From: an uncultured Eubacteriales bacterium
GTDB taxonomy: Bacteria; Bacillota; Clostridia; Oscillospirales; Oscillospiraceae
DNA: 59,185 nt
Reading direction: 5' to 3'
NCBI GenBank assembly: GCA_900319935.1
Contig: ONQJ01000001.1
Coordinates: 1-59,185 of the forward strand
The translations under genes were made by a program, and so were the position numbers. Below the pieces are notes generated by a model. It was not told the origin of the DNA, made no database searches, and saw nothing but the letters and a program-made list of their open reading frames with translations. Below, piece by piece: positions 55,863 through 59,185 of the stretch (positions are counted from its first letter, which is position 1; every line of letters starts with the position of its first letter).

Positions 55863-56131
55863 GCGGTAAATCCCGTCAGCCGTCCCAAAAACAGACGCCC
55901 CGGGTGGGGCGTTTGTTTTTGGGTTTGCGCACGGTTCCTGGCGCGAGAGTTCAAGCGCGCGTCAACGCGGCGAAGCGTCAGTCGTTCCGCCGAACATGAA
56001 AAAACTTTCGGCCGTCCGGCGGCGGAAAGCAGCTTTTGCCTCTTCGTCCCGAAGCGGGTTTTTACGTCTTTACGCGGGAAAAGGATGCGGCTATAATAAA
56101 GAAAACCTGAAGTCGAATGTGGGGTGTGAGC
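55863..56131. other. Third tail fragment and promoter region
   Basis: AATCCCGTCAGCCGT (tRNA-Arg tail without CCA) at about 55870, then a different terminator (CAGACGCCCCGGG with CGTTTG, 55890-55918). A candidate promoter for the GNAT gene follows: TTTACG, 17 bp, TATAAT near 56070-56098. No gene. Confidence 0.6.
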
Positions 56132-57094
56132 ATGCGGGAGAACAATCGCGCGCCAGTCACGGTACGGATCCTGGATCAGAGCGAACGGGACGCGGCGCTC
56201 TCGCTCGCGTGGAAGGTGTTCTGCGAATTCGAGTCACCCGATTACGCGCCCGAGGGCACCGCGGAATTCAAAAAGTGTCTCGACGACGAGAGCTATCTGG
56301 CCGGCATCCGGTACTACGGCGCCTTCGACGGAGAAAGGCTCGTCGGCCTGCTCGGCATCCGGGAAGAACGCTGCCATATCTGCTTTTTCTTCGTGGACGG
56401 GCCGTATCACCGGCGCGGGATCGGGACGAGACTGTTCGAGAGAATGCGCGAGGATCATCCGAACAGGACGATCACGCTCAATTCCTCGCCTTACGGCCTG
56501 CCGTTTTACAGGCGTCTCGGCTTTAGGGCCGCGGCCGAAGAGCAGACGGTCAACGGCATCCGCTTCACGCCGATGGCATATGGCGAAAAGCCGCGCCTTG
56601 AAACGGCGCGGCTGGTCATCGACCCGCTCCGTCCGGAGGACAGAGAGGATTATTTCACCAACATATCGCACGACAAAAACGTGCTCGAGACCTTCGTCTG
56701 CCGCTATGCGGAGAGCCTGGAGGACTTTGATTTCTCTTCGTATCTCAAAAACGAAACGCTCTTTGCCATCCGTCTGAAGGAGACGGAAAGCCTCGTCGGC
56801 ATCATCCTGTACTTTGACACGGCGGACGGCTCCTGCGAGATCGGCTACGGGCTCGGCTCGGGTTTCTGGGGCCGCGGCTTCGCGACCGAGGCGGTCGGAG
56901 CCTTTTTGAGCTATCTGCTCTGTGAAAAAGGCTTTGCGCGCGTTTACGCTTCTTTTTTCCGGGGCAACGAGGCCTCGCGGCGCGTGATGGAAAAGTGCGG
57001 CATGCGCTTCGACCGTGTCTCGGAAAAGGAACTCACATACCTCGGCGTCGAGCGGGACCTCATCTATTACGTCATAAACAAGGACGATACTTGA
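56132..57094 (+). CDS. Double GNAT-domain acetyltransferase
   Basis: 320 residues from ATG 56132. The first GNAT domain (about 10-140) has CFFFVDGPYHRRGIGTRLFE, the acetyl-CoA-binding R/Q-x2-G-x-G/A loop, and PFYRRLGF. The second (about 155-320) has LETARLVIDPLRPED and YGLGSGFWGRGFATEAVG, then NEASRRVMEKCGM, like RimJ/RimL ribosomal protein or antibiotic-type acetyltransferases. Tandem fusion is uncommon. Substrates unknown. Confidence 0.88.
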   Translation: MRENNRAPVTVRILDQSERDAALSLAWKVFCEFESPDYAPEGTAEFKKCLDDESYLAGIRYYGAFDGERLVGLLGIREERCHICFFFVDGPYHRRGIGTRLFERMREDHPNRTITLNSSPYGLPFYRRLGFRAAAEEQTVNGIRFTPMAYGEKPRLETARLVIDPLRPEDREDYFTNISHDKNVLETFVCRYAESLEDFDFSSYLKNETLFAIRLKETESLVGIILYFDTADGSCEIGYGLGSGFWGRGFATEAVGAFLSYLLCEKGFARVYASFFRGNEASRRVMEKCGMRFDRVSEKELTYLGVERDLIYYVINKDDT

Positions 57095-57103
57095 AAAAGC
57101 GCG

Positions 57104-57137
57104 AAAAAAGACCGGCGGAACTCCGTCGGTCTTTTTC
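57104..57137. terminator. Bidirectional terminator between GNAT and MgtC genes
   Basis: AAAAAGACCGGCGG with CCGTCGGTCTTTTT; A/T tracts both sides. Confidence 0.85.
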
Positions 57138-57147
57138 CTTATGCCGC

Positions 57148-57876
57148 TTATCGGATCGGGTTGTTGCTGGCGCTGAGGACTTCTTCGTGCGCGTCCATAA
57201 AGGCCTTCATCTCGGCGTAGGTGATCTCCTTGGGGCGCAGCACCGTCAGATCATAGTCGGTCGTGCCGTCCTTGCGGCGGTTGACCTTGCTGTCCGTGAC
57301 CTGTACGCCCCATTCGTCGAGCTGCCTGTGCAGCGACTGGTTGAACTCGTAGCCGTTCTTGACCGTGAACTGCAGGCGGTTGGCCGCATAGGAGTCTGAG
57401 CCTATCGCGTAGCGGTGCGTCAGGAACTGCATCAGGCTGACGACGATCGTGACGAAGAGCGCGATCAGATACATGCCCGCGCCCGCGGCGAGGCCGATGG
57501 CAGCCGTAACCCACAGGCCCGCCGCCGTGGACAGGCCCTTGATGGTGCCGCCGTTTTTGAAGATGACGCCCGCGCCGAGAAAGCTGATGCCGCTGACGAC
57601 CTGGGCCGCCACACGGGCGGGGTCGGCCCCGCGGGAGCCGGAGAAAAGCCCTTCCTCGGCCGAGGCGATCTCGGGGAAGGCGTATTTGGACACGATCATA
57701 AACAAGGCCGCGCCGCAGCAGACCAGAATGTGCGTGCGGATGCCTGCCTCTTTGAAGCGGCGGCTGCGCTCGATACCGATGATCGCGCCGAAGGCGCAGG
57801 AGACGATGATGCGCAGGAAAAGATCCGCGGTCTGCAGCAAACTGAAATGTATATCGAAAACCTGTTCCAGATTCAT
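57148..57876 (-). CDS. MgtC/SapB family membrane protein
   Basis: 242 residues. Four or five membrane helices include the MgtC signature IIGIERSRRFKEAGIRTHILVC, then GISFLGAGVIFKNGGTIKGLSTAAGLWVTAAIGLAAG. A soluble ACT-like C-terminal domain (KVNRRKDGTTDYDLTVLRP) follows. In pathogens MgtC limits ATP synthase activity and helps in low magnesium; in commensals the role is unclear. Confidence 0.93.
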   Translation of the reverse strand: MNLEQVFDIHFSLLQTADLFLRIIVSCAFGAIIGIERSRRFKEAGIRTHILVCCGAALFMIVSKYAFPEIASAEEGLFSGSRGADPARVAAQVVSGISFLGAGVIFKNGGTIKGLSTAAGLWVTAAIGLAAGAGMYLIALFVTIVVSLMQFLTHRYAIGSDSYAANRLQFTVKNGYEFNQSLHRQLDEWGVQVTDSKVNRRKDGTTDYDLTVLRPKEITYAEMKAFMDAHEEVLSASNNPIR

Positions 57877-58021
57877 GCTTTCCCCTCCCCTGTTCCGGAT
57901 CGTTTTCCCGGGAAAAGTCCGGCCGGTCCGTGAGTTTCGTCTTTTTCTTCATCTTACGCCATTTAACGCCTCAATGCAAGCACAAAAGGTTCAAAGGAGG
58001 CGGAAAAGTGCCCAAAAGCTT

Positions 58022-58053
58022 ATCTGCGGCCCCGGAAAAGCAAGGCCGCAGAT
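58022..58053 (-). terminator. Hairpin after moaE
   Basis: ATCTGCGGCC with GGCCGCAGAT around 12 nt. The T tract on the minus strand is short. Confidence 0.5.
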
Positions 58054-58057
58054 CGTT

Positions 58058-58444
58058 TCAGTACAGTTCTTCTTCGCGGACGCACTCGTTCTTGATCTCG
58101 CCGACGAGGCTCTGCAGCGCGTCGATCACGTGCGGACGGATGTCGCCGCCGATAAGCACGAGCATGATGTCGTCGCCGACGGAGAGCTTTCCCTCGTTGA
58201 GCCAGACGCGGACGTGGAAGATCCCCGGCAGCGCCTTTGCGCGCTCGATCGCGGCGGCAAGCTTTTCCCGGTCATAGGAAAAGAGCATACCCTCCACGTC
58301 GCTCTTTCGCTCCACGCCGAAGCGCACGACGGCCTTGGGCGCGGCGCGCACGACGCCGTTGTGGAACAGGTACATCCCGTTCTCCTGCGCCTCCGGGGCC
58401 GCCTTGGCCTCGCGGATCCATTCATCCAGAGAGGGTCTCGTCAT
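58058..58444 (-). CDS. moaE: Molybdopterin synthase large subunit-like MoaE
   Basis: 128 residues: FHNGVVRAAPKAVVRFG, AAAIERAKALPGIFHVRVWLNEGKLSVGDDIMLVLIGGDIRPHV. The GxLxVGD and following lines match the MoaE fold. It inserts sulfur into precursor Z together with MoaD. It overlaps mogA by 4 bp; the set moaC-mogA-moaE forms one operon for molybdenum cofactor synthesis. Confidence 0.88.
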   Translation of the reverse strand: MTRPSLDEWIREAKAAPEAQENGMYLFHNGVVRAAPKAVVRFGVERKSDVEGMLFSYDREKLAAAIERAKALPGIFHVRVWLNEGKLSVGDDIMLVLIGGDIRPHVIDALQSLVGEIKNECVREEELY

Positions 58445-58944
58445 TTCGCCGCCTCCGCGCAGTTCGCCGAGCCGGAAGAGGCCAGCATATCCAGACCGTG
58501 CATCAGCGCGTCCATGACTGCGAGGATGTTTTCCTTCGCGGCCTTTTCGCTCCCCGGCAGGTTGACGATCAGCGAGCGGCCGCGGATGCCCGCGGCGCTC
58601 CGCGAGAGGCAGCCGCGCGGCGTGATGCGCATGCTCGCGGCGCGCATCGCCTCGGGGATGCCGGGGGTCTCGCGCTCAATGACCGTTCTGGTGGCCTCGG
58701 GCGTGATGTCGCGCGGGGAAAAGCCCGTGCCTCCGGTCGTAAGGATAAGGGATATCTCCAGCTCGTCGGCGCATTTGACGAGCTCGCGGCGGATATCCTC
58801 CGCCTCGTCGGGGACGATGGCGCGATAGGCCACCTCCAGCCCGTATTCTCCGGCGATCGCGCACAGCGCGGGACCGCTGGTGTCCTCCCGCTCGCCGCGG
58901 AAGCCCTTGTCGCTGATGGTGATAACGGCAGCCGTGTAGCTCAT
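58441..58944 (-). CDS. mogA: MogA/MoaB family molybdopterin adenylyltransferase
   Basis: 167 residues from ATG 58944 ([18 protein letters not shown]). Motifs are [30 protein letters not shown] and [16 protein letters not shown], all classic for MogA/MoaB. It adenylylates molybdopterin before metal insertion. It overlaps moaC by 4 bp and moaE by 4 bp. Confidence 0.93.
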   Translation of the reverse strand: MSYTAAVITISDKGFRGEREDTSGPALCAIAGEYGLEVAYRAIVPDEAEDIRRELVKCADELEISLILTTGGTGFSPRDITPEATRTVIERETPGIPEAMRAASMRITPRGCLSRSAAGIRGRSLIVNLPGSEKAAKENILAVMDALMHGLDMLASSGSANCAEAAK

Positions 58945-59185
58945 GTTTCCGCCTCCCTGTGAAAATCTCCGTGGACGCCGCCCGTCTTGTCGAGCAGGCG
59001 GATGTCCGTGATGACCATGTCCTTCTGCACGGCCTTGCACATGTCGTAGACCGTGAGCGCCGCGACCGAGGCCGCGGTCAGCGCTTCCATCTCCACGCCG
59101 GTGCGCCCGCCGCAGGAGACGGAGGCGCGGATCTCCACGCTGCAGCGCTCCTCGTCGAGCGATAGATCCAGGTCGATGCCGTCGA
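58941..59185 (-). CDS. moaC: Cyclic pyranopterin monophosphate synthase MoaC, N-terminus cut
   Basis: The last 80 residues are in the window: [20 protein letters not shown] then [37 protein letters not shown] and YDMCKA are the MoaC active-site motifs. It makes precursor Z (cPMP) from the MoaA product. The reading frame is open to the right edge, so the start lies outside. Confidence 0.94.
   Translation of the reverse strand, partial: DGIDLDLSLDEERCSVEIRASVSCGGRTGVEMEALTAASVAALTVYDMCKAVQKDMVITDIRLLDKTGGVHGDFHREAET

Noticed and set aside
55381..56100. Several 60-250 codon frames after tRNA-Arg
   Set aside because: They translate the tRNA-tail repeats and terminators; no ribosome binding sites and repetitive content.

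Overview
Organism: the window looks like a piece of a GC-rich Clostridia chromosome, probably an Oscillospirales-type gut Firmicute. The basis is gene content: a DUF1540 protein, a DUF4364 protein, a SpoIVFB-like M50 protease, the paired radical SAM/DUF2344 genes, AsnA, an rplS-lepB-ylqF-rnhB-yraN block, strong AGGAGG-type ribosome binding sites and sigma-A promoters. No species-level marker is visible, so the lineage is an inference. Layout: (1) 1-9245 is housekeeping DNA, nearly all on the minus strand: trigger factor (cut by the left edge), a metallophosphoesterase, DUF1540, yraN-rnhB-ylqF-lepB, rplS with its leader, the radical SAM pair, an M50 protease and a Leu-rich hypothetical protein. 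(2) 9277-42779 is a complete-looking 33.5 kb siphovirus-type prophage inserted in the 3' half of tRNA-Pro(CGG), bounded by a perfect 45-bp att repeat. Integrase, a membrane moron and the CI-like repressor run rightward at the right end. All other protein genes run leftward: early regulators, replication (helicase loader, DnaB), ParA/ParB, small Cys-rich proteins, an HUH Rep-like protein, HNH, a ParB-N/methylase-like protein, terminase, portal, ClpP-like protease, HK97 capsid, connectors, tail, tape measure, fibres, endolysin and holin. (3) 42780-43087 is a duplicated tRNA-Pro tail plus terminator. (4) 43088-59185 returns to the chromosome: rdgB, tRNA-Gly, a GH25 lysozyme, tRNA-Thr/tRNA-Tyr, a membrane protein, a membrane-anchored SF2 helicase, asnA-DUF4364, a Clostridia-type hypothetical, apbE-recG, tRNA-Arg, a double GNAT, MgtC, and moaE-mogA-moaC (cut by the right edge). 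How the prophage may work: three CCCC-N5-GGGG operators sit between a divergent repressor promoter and the leftward early promoter, so the small HTH protein probably maintains lysogeny. Within the early region a consensus sigma-A promoter (37385-37413) reads against the operon into a roughly 75-nt transcript ending in a strong terminator. Its 5' end is complementary to the translation start regions of parA and of an HTH gene, and to the leader of the first early gene. This candidate antisense RNA regulator is the most interesting new item here. Other notable items: a textbook -1 frameshift site in the tail chaperone gene; a second probable frameshift on an A9 run; a C6-run frameshift in a glycosyltransferase-like gene; a decayed GH25 lysozyme start; and chromosomal tRNA genes followed by repeated copies of their own 3' tail with a terminator and a palindromic element. 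All calls come from reading the sequence; no database search was run.
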